This document shows positions 52,642 through 61,673 of a stretch of 64,000 nucleotides of DNA, one piece after another (the first letter of the stretch is position 1; each line of letters starts with the position of its first letter). The translations under genes and the position numbers were made by a program. Source of the stretch: Halobacillus fulvus (GTDB lineage Bacteria > Bacillota > Bacilli > Bacillales > Halobacillaceae); the NCBI GenBank assembly GCA_004078665.1, contig SCFO01000001.1:1080377-1144376 (forward strand), written 5' to 3'. Under the pieces are notes generated by a model, which was not told where the DNA came from, did no database searches, and saw only the letters and a list, made by a program, of their open reading frames with translations.

Positions 52642-53615
52642 TTGCCCTCACCAACTTGAGAAGCAGCGTATTGCTTGAGTTCTTCATACTTTTCATTCTC
52701 TTCATCGAAGAAACGCTGATCACGAATTTGGACGGTCTGATGGTCTACATCCGCCTCGACAGTTGCTTCGTACACATTGGTTCCGTTGCCGCGCAGCTCG
52801 ATCTTGTAACTGCCATCATTTTTATGAACGACACAGTTCACGAGTCCGCCTTTATTGATGACGACGATCGGTGTATCCAAATCATTCGGACCGAGAAGGG
52901 TGGAGACGAGAGAAGACGCACTCATAGCCGTGCCACACGCATTTGTAAGACCGACTCCACGCTCATACGTCTGGACGAAAATTTTATTTTTCTCCAAAAC
53001 TTGAATAAAGCTTACGTTCACGCCGTTCGAGAAAACCTCTGGCAGGTTATTCGCTTTTTGCCCTGTTGCCAACAATTCCGCCTGGTCCACCCGGTCCATA
53101 ATGGAAACGATATGTGGGTTCGGAACACTGAGCGCTGTGAACGTCCGTTCTTCTGACAAAGATGGAATCTTTACATCGATGGCTTCTTTTTGTTCAAAAA
53201 CCATCGGCAGAGATTCTACATCAAAGGATACCGGTTCAATGGCGACAGAGAACGTATCAATATTAGGATAGATCTCCTCGACTTGGCTGACGTCGAGGAT
53301 CGCTTTCTCCGTTTCAATTGCAATTTCTTGTGTTCCGGTCTTTTCGATCATATGTCTGGCTACACAGCGAAGGCCATTTCCACACATTTCCGCTTCCGTG
53401 CCATCCGAATTGAACATCCGCATACGCCCTTCCGCCTTTTCACTTTCGAGCACAAAAAGGATCCCGTCTGATCCGATGCCATCCTTGCGGTCACATAACA
53501 AAAGAGATAATTGTTGACGCTCTTTTTCTGTGAACGTGTACCCATGTTCCATTTCATCTATTAAAATAAAATCGTTACCAGATCCATGAACTTTGATAAA
53601 TTGAATATCCAACAC
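52638..53615 (-). CDS. dapF: Diaminopimelate epimerase
   Basis: Converts LL- to meso-diaminopimelate for lysine and peptidoglycan synthesis. The two catalytic cysteines lie in [12 protein letters not shown] (Cys of CGNG) and [12 protein letters not shown]. At 325 residues it is longer than the usual 270-285, with extra residues in the middle and a charged C-terminal tail ([18 protein letters not shown]), as seen in several Bacillaceae DapF proteins. First gene of dapF-yjbQ. Confidence 0.93.
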   Translation of the reverse strand: MLDIQFIKVHGSGNDFILIDEMEHGYTFTEKERQQLSLLLCDRKDGIGSDGILFVLESEKAEGRMRMFNSDGTEAEMCGNGLRCVARHMIEKTGTQEIAIETEKAILDVSQVEEIYPNIDTFSVAIEPVSFDVESLPMVFEQKEAIDVKIPSLSEERTFTALSVPNPHIVSIMDRVDQAELLATGQKANNLPEVFSNGVNVSFIQVLEKNKIFVQTYERGVGLTNACGTAMSASSLVSTLLGPNDLDTPIVVINKGGLVNCVVHKNDGSYKIELRGNGTNVYEATVEADVDHQTVQIRDQRFFDEENEKYEELKQYAASQVGEGK

Positions 53616-53672
53616 CGACTCTCCTTCTCACGTATTTTTCATTATCATAGCATAGAATACGAGTTTCCGTGC

Positions 53673-55703
53673 TTATGAGGCTCGCTTTTTCATCAGCCAT
53701 AGGAAGTAAGGTGCCCCGATCAGCGCAACAATAATACCCGACGGAATTTCGTTCGGCGCAAGGAGCGTCCGGCTGAACAAATCGGCCACAACAAGCAGCA
53801 ATCCACCGACAAGCATCGTTACAGGCAATAACTTCTGGTTGACGTTCCCGACAAGCAAGCGGGACAAGTGCGGAGCGATCAGGCCGACAAAGCCGATCGA
53901 TCCGACCGCTGCAACACTGCTCGCCGCAAGCAATGTCGCGATCAGTGCCATTTGGAAACGTACTGAGCGGACACGCAGTCCGAGACCTTTTGCCGTATCA
54001 TCTCCAAGAGACAACACATCGAGCGTCTTAATGTAGAAAGCAAGGACTGGAATAAGCAGCAGAACCGGCCAAATCAAGTATTGCAACAGCTCATCCCAGC
54101 CTCTAGCATACGTTGTCCCCGACAGCCATGTTAAGGCGGAAGCGACGCCAAGCTGCGACTGGACGACCATGATCTGAATCAAAGCAGAACCGAAGGCCGA
54201 AATCCCAATCCCTAAAAGGGCAAGGACAGTCGGCTGAAACTCTGCTTTCGCACCGAGAATCATGACAATCGCAAAGAAAACGAGCGCCCCTATCATCGCT
54301 CCGACAGGAATCCAAACCGCGGATACGCTGAACAGATACATCGTCATCAGTGCTCCGACCCCAGCCCCGGAGGTAATTCCGATGACCGAAGGGTCTGCCA
54401 GCGGATTTCGAAGCACTCCTTGGAAGATTAAGCCACTGACAGCAAGCACAGCACCACTAAACAGGGCGACAAGGGCTCGCGGAAGCCGCAAGTTCAAAAT
54501 GAAGTTACGAATAAACTCATTGGACTGTCCGAATAAGGCATCGATTGCCACAAGTGGTTCAAAGCCGTAATTTCCAGAGGCCATACTGACAAAGATGGTC
54601 ACGAGAATAAGCGTGACCATGATCGGACCAATTTTCCATAATGAAAGATTGGCTGCTCTCTTCCCTGCCATAATCGCTCCGCTATCTTGAACAGCCGAGT
54701 CGCGCTTCATCCGGAGAACGAGCCAGATCAACCATGGAGAGCCGATGAGCGCAGTAATTGCTCCGACCGGAAGCTCAGAAAAGGAGGGATCGACAATCCG
54801 CGCCAGTACGTCGGCCATCAATAACACGTTCGCTCCCCAAAGGAAGGATCCGATCAAAAGCAACAAATGGGAACGATAACCGATCAGCTTGACGATATGC
54901 GGGGCCACAAGACCGACGAATCCGATAGGCCCGACGATACTGACTGTCACACTCGTCAATAATACCGCCGCGATGACCGTGATCACCTTCACCCTGCGAA
55001 CATTTTGACCAAGAGCCGTTGCTACTTCTTCTCCAAGCGTCAGCGTGTCGAGCCTTCCAGAAAAAGCAAGCGTGACAAGCAGGCCAACAGCAACTAGTGG
55101 CAGTGAAAACTGAACCCCGTCCCAGTTATTTTGGACAAGCGTTCCAGACCCCCATAGAAAAAGGCCCTGTGTTTCATTTTCATAAAAAATCTGTAAAACG
55201 GATGTTAAGGCTGAGAACAGGAACGTCACAATCATCCCTGCAAGTACCATCCGGACAGGCGTAGCATCACTTCCACCCGATAAGAAGTACACAAGTAGGA
55301 ACGTTAAAACGCCTCCAAGGAAGGCTGTGAGAATTCCATTACCAAACATAACAGAAGGAAGGAAAATCGTTGAAACAACGACCGTAAAGTACGTTCCAGA
55401 ATGAATTCCGAGCGTACTGGCTGATGATAATGGGTTCTTCGTAACCGTCTGCAGGATGACTCCTGAGACAGCAAGTGCCCCTCCGGCGATAATTCCCATC
55501 ATCGCTCTAGGCAGACGAAGTACGCGGACCGTATGATGCTCGAGGATATCCTGTGGATTCACAATCGCCTCGATTACGGTTGGTAACGGAATCGTCACGT
55601 TTCCCTGATTAATATGTACAAAGGTTAAAAGACACAACAAAGCGGTCCCACCCCCAAAGGTGAGAACCGCTCTTATTGTGTTCCGCCATGTTGCTGTCTT
55701 CAT
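53673..55703 (-). CDS. Fused FecCD-type iron-siderophore ABC permease
   Basis: 676 residues made of two FecCD domains in tandem (about 1-335 and 345-676), like E. coli FhuB; about 20 membrane helices. The cytoplasmic coupling-loop signature is present twice, as GPIGFVGLVAPHIVKLIG and GSIGFVGLIAPHLSRLLVG. It follows the binding-protein gene by 14 nt. No ATPase gene is in this cluster; in Bacillus a shared ATPase such as YusV can serve several permeases. Start taken at ATG 55703; the GTG three codons upstream is an alternative. Confidence 0.92.
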   Translation of the reverse strand: MKTATWRNTIRAVLTFGGGTALLCLLTFVHINQGNVTIPLPTVIEAIVNPQDILEHHTVRVLRLPRAMMGIIAGGALAVSGVILQTVTKNPLSSASTLGIHSGTYFTVVVSTIFLPSVMFGNGILTAFLGGVLTFLLVYFLSGGSDATPVRMVLAGMIVTFLFSALTSVLQIFYENETQGLFLWGSGTLVQNNWDGVQFSLPLVAVGLLVTLAFSGRLDTLTLGEEVATALGQNVRRVKVITVIAAVLLTSVTVSIVGPIGFVGLVAPHIVKLIGYRSHLLLLIGSFLWGANVLLMADVLARIVDPSFSELPVGAITALIGSPWLIWLVLRMKRDSAVQDSGAIMAGKRAANLSLWKIGPIMVTLILVTIFVSMASGNYGFEPLVAIDALFGQSNEFIRNFILNLRLPRALVALFSGAVLAVSGLIFQGVLRNPLADPSVIGITSGAGVGALMTMYLFSVSAVWIPVGAMIGALVFFAIVMILGAKAEFQPTVLALLGIGISAFGSALIQIMVVQSQLGVASALTWLSGTTYARGWDELLQYLIWPVLLLIPVLAFYIKTLDVLSLGDDTAKGLGLRVRSVRFQMALIATLLAASSVAAVGSIGFVGLIAPHLSRLLVGNVNQKLLPVTMLVGGLLLVVADLFSRTLLAPNEIPSGIIVALIGAPYFLWLMKKRAS

Positions 55704-55717
55704 GATTACCACTCGCT

Positions 55718-56734
55718 TTAGTTTTCTTCCAGCATTGAATTAACGACCTGCTCTGCTAGAACTTCAGCAGAAAGTGGTCCGCCGAACGTCCATGTGCTTC
55801 CAGGCATCTGATACGTACGGTCTTCCTGGACAAACCCTAAGTTTTCCCAGGCCGGGTTTCCTGCCAGTTGATTTTCAAAGATGTTGTCTTCTTGCTGCAC
55901 GATGTAGAAGAAGTGGGCATCCTGATAGTTTTGCAGCGCTTCTACGGTTGTTTCCGTATAGCCATAGATTTCAAGCTGATCCGATTCATAGGCATTCGTC
56001 ATTCCTAGGTTATTCATTATTTTAGCAACCATAGAGTTATCCGTAAACAGGCGAAGCGTTGGCGTGTTTTGAGAAGTAAACGCCTGAGTCGCTACGTAGT
56101 TGATATCTGAATATCCAGCTTCCTCAAGACGCGCCTGCTGTTCTTCGAAGGAAGCTTCCATATCAGCTAAGACCTGCTCAGCCTCCTCCTGCTTGTCTAC
56201 GATTTCTGCCATTGTATTGAACTCTTTGATCATGTTTTGATACTGATCTTGAGCGGCTTCTTCAGAATATGGAGCGAACATGACCGTCGGTGCGATTTGC
56301 TCAAGTTGATCTGCAATTCCTTCATGACGGAATTGGACACCAATGATCAAGTCTGGATCCAAGCGGGAAATCGCCTCTAAGTTCGGCTCCTGACGAGTTC
56401 CAACATTCTCAACGGAGTCGCTGAATGGCATTCCGACATCGACCCAGTCTCCGTATGATTCAAGATCTGCAACACCGACAGGTTCCATTCCAAGCGCCTG
56501 CAAGTTTTCTGCGTATGACCATTCAAGCACGACGACACGCTCAGGTGTCCCTTCAATCGTCACTTCACCTGTAGCATCTTCAATCGTTACAGAACGGGTA
56601 TCCTCACCTGATTCTTCAGAGGTTTGTTCTTCCCCGCCCTCCTCAGTGCTTTCATCTGTCTGATCGGATCCATTGCCGCAGGCAGCAAGAATCGTCAGCA
56701 ATAAAATAAGGGCAAACAGCCAAAGCTTCTTCAT
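55718..56734 (-). CDS. Iron-siderophore binding lipoprotein
   Basis: 338 residues with a lipoprotein signal (LTILAACGNG; Cys is the lipid attachment site, about residue 19), an acidic Ser/Thr/Glu linker, and a FecB/BtuF-type periplasmic-binding fold (RVVVLEWSYAENLQALGMEPVG type sequence, here cited as VVLEWSYAENLQALG). It would deliver ferric siderophore to the fused permease. Start at ATG 56734 with GGAAGG upstream. A Fur box lies in the promoter region 40 nt upstream. Confidence 0.92.
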   Translation of the reverse strand: MKKLWLFALILLLTILAACGNGSDQTDESTEEGGEEQTSEESGEDTRSVTIEDATGEVTIEGTPERVVVLEWSYAENLQALGMEPVGVADLESYGDWVDVGMPFSDSVENVGTRQEPNLEAISRLDPDLIIGVQFRHEGIADQLEQIAPTVMFAPYSEEAAQDQYQNMIKEFNTMAEIVDKQEEAEQVLADMEASFEEQQARLEEAGYSDINYVATQAFTSQNTPTLRLFTDNSMVAKIMNNLGMTNAYESDQLEIYGYTETTVEALQNYQDAHFFYIVQQEDNIFENQLAGNPAWENLGFVQEDRTYQMPGSTWTFGGPLSAEVLAEQVVNSMLEEN

Positions 56735-56773
56735 TTTATTCATCCTTCCTTGTTTATGTAATATTTTACAATT

Positions 56774-56792
56774 GATAAAGATTCTCATTATC
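56774..56792 (-). promoter_or_regulatory. Fur box of the siderophore uptake operon
   Basis: GATAAAGATTCTCATTATC agrees with the 19-bp Fur consensus GATAATGATAATCATTATC at 16 positions. Confidence 0.8.
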
Positions 56793-56858
56793 ACTGCAAT
56801 ACATATGATACCTAAGTCTTAGTTTTCTGTCAATTCATAATATAAATCACCGCACATT

Positions 56859-56890
56859 AAAAAGCTCACCTATCATCAGGTGAGCTTTTT
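56859..56890. terminator. Terminator of the MFS gene
   Basis: AAAAAGCTCACCT / AGGTGAGCTTTTT, a perfect stem, beginning 12 nt beyond the corrected MFS stop at 56902. Confidence 0.9.
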
Positions 56891-56901
56891 GCAACCATCT
56901 A

Positions 56902-58168
56902 TTAGATTCGGTCTGCTCCTCTTAAAGAAGCGGACATTCCTTTTTCCCTCATGATCCCAAGACGGGAACATAGGATACCGATGAGAATGAAAAGGAGGTA
57001 GACAACACTCATTCCATACCCCCCCAATGACATTCCCAACGACTAAACCTAGTCCCCCTAACATTTTACCGAATTGAAAAACGAGGCCGTTAAACGCCAT
57101 GTAGGCTCCCCTTTTCGTGTCATCGACAATTTCAGCCAAGATTGATTGCCTTGTCGGAACGTAGAGCAGTTCTCCGATCGTGAGAACGACTACAGCGAGA
57201 AACATGCCCGGAATATATTCACTGAACGCTAGAAAAGCATATCCAACACCGAATAGGATGAACCCCATGTACATAATCGGCTCCTCCCGTTTCCCTCTGA
57301 TCCAACGGGATATGACTCCGGTAAATAGAACAATCATCAAGGTGTTGACAACGGTCAGCAGACTGAGCAATCTGATTCCATCGAGCTCGAATGAAAAAAT
57401 GGAAAAGAAATCGATCGAACGCGTGACAATATCCTGTTCTAGACGAACAGCTATAAAGTTATTGCGCTGAAATTCAAGCGCAAGAATGGCAATTCCACCT
57501 ATTGTAAAAGCGAGAAACGCACCATCCTTCACAACCTTCTGATAGTTTTTCAGAAGTGGCACGACTCCATATTCTTTTCTGGATGGTTGTTTCGAGACTT
57601 TATATGTATCGATGATGAGCGCATAGGTCATCCATAAAGTCAGTAGACTCATTCCAATTAGGACAGCTAACAGCTCCGTGAAATAATCCTCAAAAAACCA
57701 TCCACCGATCATAAGCCCGACCATGATCGAAAGGTTCATTGCCCAGTAGTTGACGGCATACATGAACGCCCTCGTCGCTTTTGTACTCACATCAATGAGC
57801 ATCGCCTCTGCCGCGGGATTGACCAGCCCTCCGGATACTCCGACAAACAGCATCATGATATAGGTGACCACTGCAGACGTAAACCAAGGAGAATTCTCAA
57901 GGAACATGCCGACAAACCCTGCCACTTTTAACAATTCCCCAACTACCATCAATCGCTTCCTACCGATTAAATCCGCCAGAAACCCGCCATATAAACCGGA
58001 CAGAAACTGAATGAGGACTTGCGTAAGAACTAAAACTCCTGCAATCGCCGCATTCCATTCCTTCGTAAAATAAATCGCCATGAACGGGAAGACAGCAGAG
58101 CCCACAATCCGGCTCAGAAAGGCCGTATAAATTCGAATTTTAATATTCCTGTGTAATGACTTAAACAT
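56902..58168 (-). pseudogene. MFS transporter gene with an apparent 1-nt frameshift near its 3' end
   Basis: Major facilitator (efflux or uptake) protein of about 421 residues if corrected, 12 membrane segments, motif GGFLADLIGRKRLMV. Start at ATG 58168 with AAGGAGGC upstream. At the run of seven C (57019-57025, seven G in the coding strand) the frame after VIGG changes: as written it reads a non-membrane tail ending at 56876 inside the terminator. Removing one base restores YGMSVVYLLFILIGILC, a fitting last helix, and a stop at 56902. Divergent from the SgrR-like regulator at 58263. Confidence 0.8.
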
Positions 58169-58202
58169 CGGAACGCCTCCTTCCCCTTTATTATCTTCTT
58201 TT

Positions 58203-58251
58203 CTAAAAGGGGTAAAAAGGGTACAATCAAGATAATTATGTCCCCTTTTAG
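58203..58251. promoter_or_regulatory. Inverted repeat in the divergent MFS/SgrR-like promoter region
   Basis: CTAAAAGGGG (58203-58212) and CCCCTTTTAG (58242-58251), perfect 10-bp arms 29 nt apart, flanking a TATAAT-like GATAATTATG. Probable operator for the adjacent regulator. Confidence 0.55.
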
Positions 58252-58262
58252 GCGGAATATGG

Positions 58263-59987
58263 ATGAAGGATGAACGATATTTCACCTTGCGTGCTCATCT
58301 CTATGACAGAGAGACAGATTTGACCTGCACGTTTAAATTAGAAGAATTAGAAGCCGTCTGGTACTGCACGAGAAAAAATGTGAAGCGTATTCTGATGAGG
58401 CTGCAAAAGGAGGGGCTGATCCATTATACGCCAGGGAAAGGACGCGGCAACCCTTCCACATTGACCTTTATGACCCCTTTCCAGCAGGAGATCAGTCATT
58501 TTGTGAAGCGATCCATGGATCAGGGTCATTTGGACGAAGTCGCTCAGCTGCTCCGCCTGCCTCTACCAAAAAATTGGATTGTAAACGCCTCTTCTGATAT
58601 TCGGAAGATGTTCGGCTATCAGCAGGGACCGACCTCGAAGGATATTCTTCACAGCTTCATATCGAGAAGAGTCATGACGCTTGATCCATTAAAGGTCGCC
58701 ATATCCCTAGAAGCGCATTTGATTGAACAGCTGGGTGATCCTCTTGTTACCTATGATTCCGAGACGGATCAAATCCGCCCCCATTTGGCCCATCATTATA
58801 CGACAGAGGAAGAAGGTCGGATTTGGACCTTTTATTTAAGAAAAGGCGTCCGTTTTCATCACGATGAAGAAATGACAAGTCGAGATGTCGAAGCCACATT
58901 GCTTCGAACCATAGACGGTCCATCCAGCTATGCATGGATGCTGAGAGATATTAAGGATGTTCAGCCGGATGGTCTATACAAAGTGACTATATACCTAGAA
59001 AAGCCCAATCCATTCTTCATCCGTTATTTGGCGTCACCGAATTTGTGCATACTTCCACACAGCCTGCTGTTTAATGAAAATGAGTGGATCGCGACAGGAC
59101 CTTTCCGCTTAAAGGAAAGAAAAAGCCAAAAACTAGTGTTGGAGGCTCATGATCGCTACTTTAAAGAGCGTCCTTTATTAGACGAGATCCATCTGCATAC
59201 CGTCCCGAGCGATACGGCAGAGCTCGTTAATTTCACAATAGAAGATGAGAATCCTGCCCAGCCGATGGAGAAGCACGAAATAGAGTCAGGATTCCGCTTT
59301 CTTGCGTTTAACTTTCATAAGCAAAACATCATCCAGAAGCCTTCCTTCCGCCGGGCGATCTTTCATCTGCTTAATATGAAGGAAATGGCCAAAGCACTCG
59401 ATTGGGAGGATTGGATTGAGGCAAGCAGCTTTCATTTCGAACGTTCCTTCCATCAGAATAAAGACGCCGACCAAATCTTGCCTTTATTGAAACGGGCGAG
59501 CTATCAAGGTGAAACGATTCACGTGTACCACCTCGTGTTCCAGAGAGCGTTTGAAGAAGCGAGCTGGTTTAAGAATCAAGCAGCGAAGTACGGCCTTGTG
59601 ATTGAACTGCACCCATTCAGCTTCGATGACTTTTATGAAATGAACATGGAGCAGCATGCGGACCTTATATTTATGGGAGAGGTGTCCTCCCTCGATCCCC
59701 ATCTATCCTTTTTAGGCGCCTTTTATAATGAAACGTTGTTATTCAGAAGGCTGTTTCCTGAAGAGCGTTTGAAGTGGATCGATCAGCATCTAACACGGAT
59801 GAAACGAGAAGAAAACAAGCAAATCAGAGAATCGATCATGAAGAAAATCGAACAGTATATCCGCGAGCATGACTTACTGATCTTTCAGCATCACCCGATT
59901 AAAACGAGAACCTTCCATCCTATGATTCAAGATGCAACGTTCCAATCGTTCGGGCATTTCGACTTCAGTAAACTGTGGGTCAAATAG
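58263..59987 (+). CDS. SgrR-type transcriptional regulator (HTH plus solute-binding-like domain)
   Basis: 574 residues. Residues 1-110 are an SgrR_N winged-helix domain (LTCTFKLEELEAVWYCTRKN, then RILMRLQKEGLIHY). Residues about 160-500 resemble an SBP_bac_5 oligopeptide/solute-binding protein (SPNLCILPHSLLFNENEWIA, FNFHKQNIIQKPSFRRAI). No signal peptide, so the solute-binding part senses a cytoplasmic ligand, as in E. coli SgrR. Divergent from an MFS gene that it probably controls, a common arrangement for this family. Ligand unknown. Confidence 0.9.
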   Translation: MKDERYFTLRAHLYDRETDLTCTFKLEELEAVWYCTRKNVKRILMRLQKEGLIHYTPGKGRGNPSTLTFMTPFQQEISHFVKRSMDQGHLDEVAQLLRLPLPKNWIVNASSDIRKMFGYQQGPTSKDILHSFISRRVMTLDPLKVAISLEAHLIEQLGDPLVTYDSETDQIRPHLAHHYTTEEEGRIWTFYLRKGVRFHHDEEMTSRDVEATLLRTIDGPSSYAWMLRDIKDVQPDGLYKVTIYLEKPNPFFIRYLASPNLCILPHSLLFNENEWIATGPFRLKERKSQKLVLEAHDRYFKERPLLDEIHLHTVPSDTAELVNFTIEDENPAQPMEKHEIESGFRFLAFNFHKQNIIQKPSFRRAIFHLLNMKEMAKALDWEDWIEASSFHFERSFHQNKDADQILPLLKRASYQGETIHVYHLVFQRAFEEASWFKNQAAKYGLVIELHPFSFDDFYEMNMEQHADLIFMGEVSSLDPHLSFLGAFYNETLLFRRLFPEERLKWIDQHLTRMKREENKQIRESIMKKIEQYIREHDLLIFQHHPIKTRTFHPMIQDATFQSFGHFDFSKLWVK

Positions 59988-60050
59988 ACTTACGTATAAC
60001 TTTGCACGTTGAGGACCGCTTTTACTGAGCGAATAGGCATACAAAAGGAA

Positions 60051-60078
60051 AAAAGCTGTACCCATTAAGGTACAGCTT
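60051..60078 (-). terminator. Terminator of leuBCD-ilvA
   Basis: AAGCTGTACC / GGTACAGCTT with a 6-nt loop and TTTTTTCCTTTT on the minus strand, directly after ilvA. Confidence 0.85.
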
Positions 60079-60083
60079 CCATG

Positions 60084-61043
60084 TCAGGCAATCACTGCCT
60101 TCTTTTGATTCGCTAGCTTCTGGATCATAGGAATACGCGTCAAATCCATATTCCCTCCACTGACGATCACTCCGCAATGCTTGCTTTCAATTACGGAATT
60201 ACGGCTCAGAAGTCCTGCAAGTGCCGTAGCACCCGCCCCTTCGACGAGCGTTTTCTCCCGTTCTAACAACAGCAGCATCGCCTGTGCGATTTCCTTCTCA
60301 TCGACAGTGATGACCCGGTCCACATATTTTTGGATGCACGGAAAAGTGAGCTTACCTTTCTCCTTAACTGCAATCCCATCAGCAATCGTCGCAACCGATG
60401 TTAATTTTTCTGGACCCTTCTTGTACAAGGCATTGTAGGTAGATGGTGCCTTGGATGACTGAACACCAATGATTTGGATGTCTGGATTCAGCTGTTTAGC
60501 AGCAAAAGCCACTCCGCTGATCAGCCCGCCACCACCGATCGGCACGATCAGCGTATCGAGCTGCGGCTGTTCCTGCAGCATTTCGACTGCAATGGTCGCC
60601 TGTCCTGCCATCACATCATAGTCATCGAACGGATGAACAAATGTCGCGCCTGACAGCTTTTGTTCAAGGCAAGCCGCTTGATAGGCTTCCTGGAACGATT
60701 CACCTGTCAGTACAACTTGAGCTCCGTATCCTTGTGTCGCTTCCACCTTCGCCCTCGGGGTTGCCTCCGGCATAAAGATTTTCGCACGGATACCTCGTTT
60801 CGAAGCAGCGAGCGCCACTCCCTGTGCATGGTTTCCGGCTGAAGCTGCAATCACACCACAGCTTGCTTCCTCATCTGTCAGACTGGCAACCTTGTAGGAG
60901 GCTCCTCTTACCTTAAATGCACCTGTCTTCTGCTGGTTTTCCATTTTCAAATACACCTGTTGCCCTGTTTGCTGATTGAATGTCTCCGATGTTTTAAGCG
61001 GCGTTCGATGAACCACCTCTTGCAACTTTTCGTGTGCATCCAT
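60084..61043 (-). CDS. ilvA: Threonine ammonia-lyase, short form without ACT domain
   Basis: PLP enzyme converting threonine to 2-oxobutanoate for isoleucine synthesis. 319 residues as read: PLP Lys in TGAFKVRGASYK, GGGGLISG loop, and Ser in SAGNHAQG. No C-terminal ACT regulatory domain, so no direct isoleucine inhibition is expected (catabolic-type length). The ATG at 61043 has no binding site, and in-frame upstream residues DFLTLAKV continue the family's N terminus without a start codon. One extra G at the GGGG run 61067-61070 would join them to a TTG (61072) with AAAGGAG at ideal spacing, so a frameshift is suspected. Last gene after leuD. Confidence 0.88.
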   Translation of the reverse strand: MDAHEKLQEVVHRTPLKTSETFNQQTGQQVYLKMENQQKTGAFKVRGASYKVASLTDEEASCGVIAASAGNHAQGVALAASKRGIRAKIFMPEATPRAKVEATQGYGAQVVLTGESFQEAYQAACLEQKLSGATFVHPFDDYDVMAGQATIAVEMLQEQPQLDTLIVPIGGGGLISGVAFAAKQLNPDIQIIGVQSSKAPSTYNALYKKGPEKLTSVATIADGIAVKEKGKLTFPCIQKYVDRVITVDEKEIAQAMLLLLEREKTLVEGAGATALAGLLSRNSVIESKHCGVIVSGGNMDLTRIPMIQKLANQKKAVIA

Positions 61044-61087
61044 TACTTTTGCTAGCGTTAAGAAATCCCCAACGTCTTCACTCCTTT

Positions 61088-61669
61088 TTAAGATGTTTTT
61101 TGTTCGAACTGGTCGATTTTTTCTTGATAGGTTAATGTTACAGCTATCTCATCCCAACCATTCAGAAGCATTTCTTTATGGTAGGATTGTATATCAAAAG
61201 AGACTTCGCGAGAATCATCCCTCACTACTTGGTTCTCTAAATCGACCGTCAGTTCATACTGATGATCCTCAGCCTCTTTGATCATTTGATCGGTCACGCT
61301 CTTCGGTAATTCTATTGGTAAAATTCCGTTTTTGAAGCAGTTGTTGTAAAAAATATCGGCAAAGCTTGGAGCGATGACCACTTTAAAGCCGTAGTCCTGA
61401 ATCGCCCACGGTGCGTGTTCCCTAGAGGATCCGCAGCCGAAGTTTTCGCCTCCGACAAGGACAGAAGCCTCGTCATATTTGGAATCGTTCAGGGAGAAAT
61501 CCTCTCTCGGTGTTCCATCATCATGAAAACGCCAGTTGAAAAAGAGGAATTGACCGAAGCCCTGACGTTCGATCCTTTTCAGAAACTGTTTCGGAATAAT
61601 CTGGTCAGTGTCTACGTTTGACCGGTTTAACGGAAAAACGAGACCGGTATGTTTTCTCAAAGGCTCCAT
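61088..61669 (-). CDS. leuD: 3-isopropylmalate dehydratase small subunit
   Basis: 193 residues, standard length. Pairs with LeuC to isomerise 2- and 3-isopropylmalate. Signatures: TGLVFPLNRSNVDTDQIIPK (20 residues), GGENFGCGSSREHAPWAI. It begins 4 nt after the leuC stop, with TAGGAGG upstream of ATG 61669. Confidence 0.95.
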   Translation of the reverse strand: MEPLRKHTGLVFPLNRSNVDTDQIIPKQFLKRIERQGFGQFLFFNWRFHDDGTPREDFSLNDSKYDEASVLVGGENFGCGSSREHAPWAIQDYGFKVVIAPSFADIFYNNCFKNGILPIELPKSVTDQMIKEAEDHQYELTVDLENQVVRDDSREVSFDIQSYHKEMLLNGWDEIAVTLTYQEKIDQFEQKTS

Positions 61670-61673
61670 CTTC

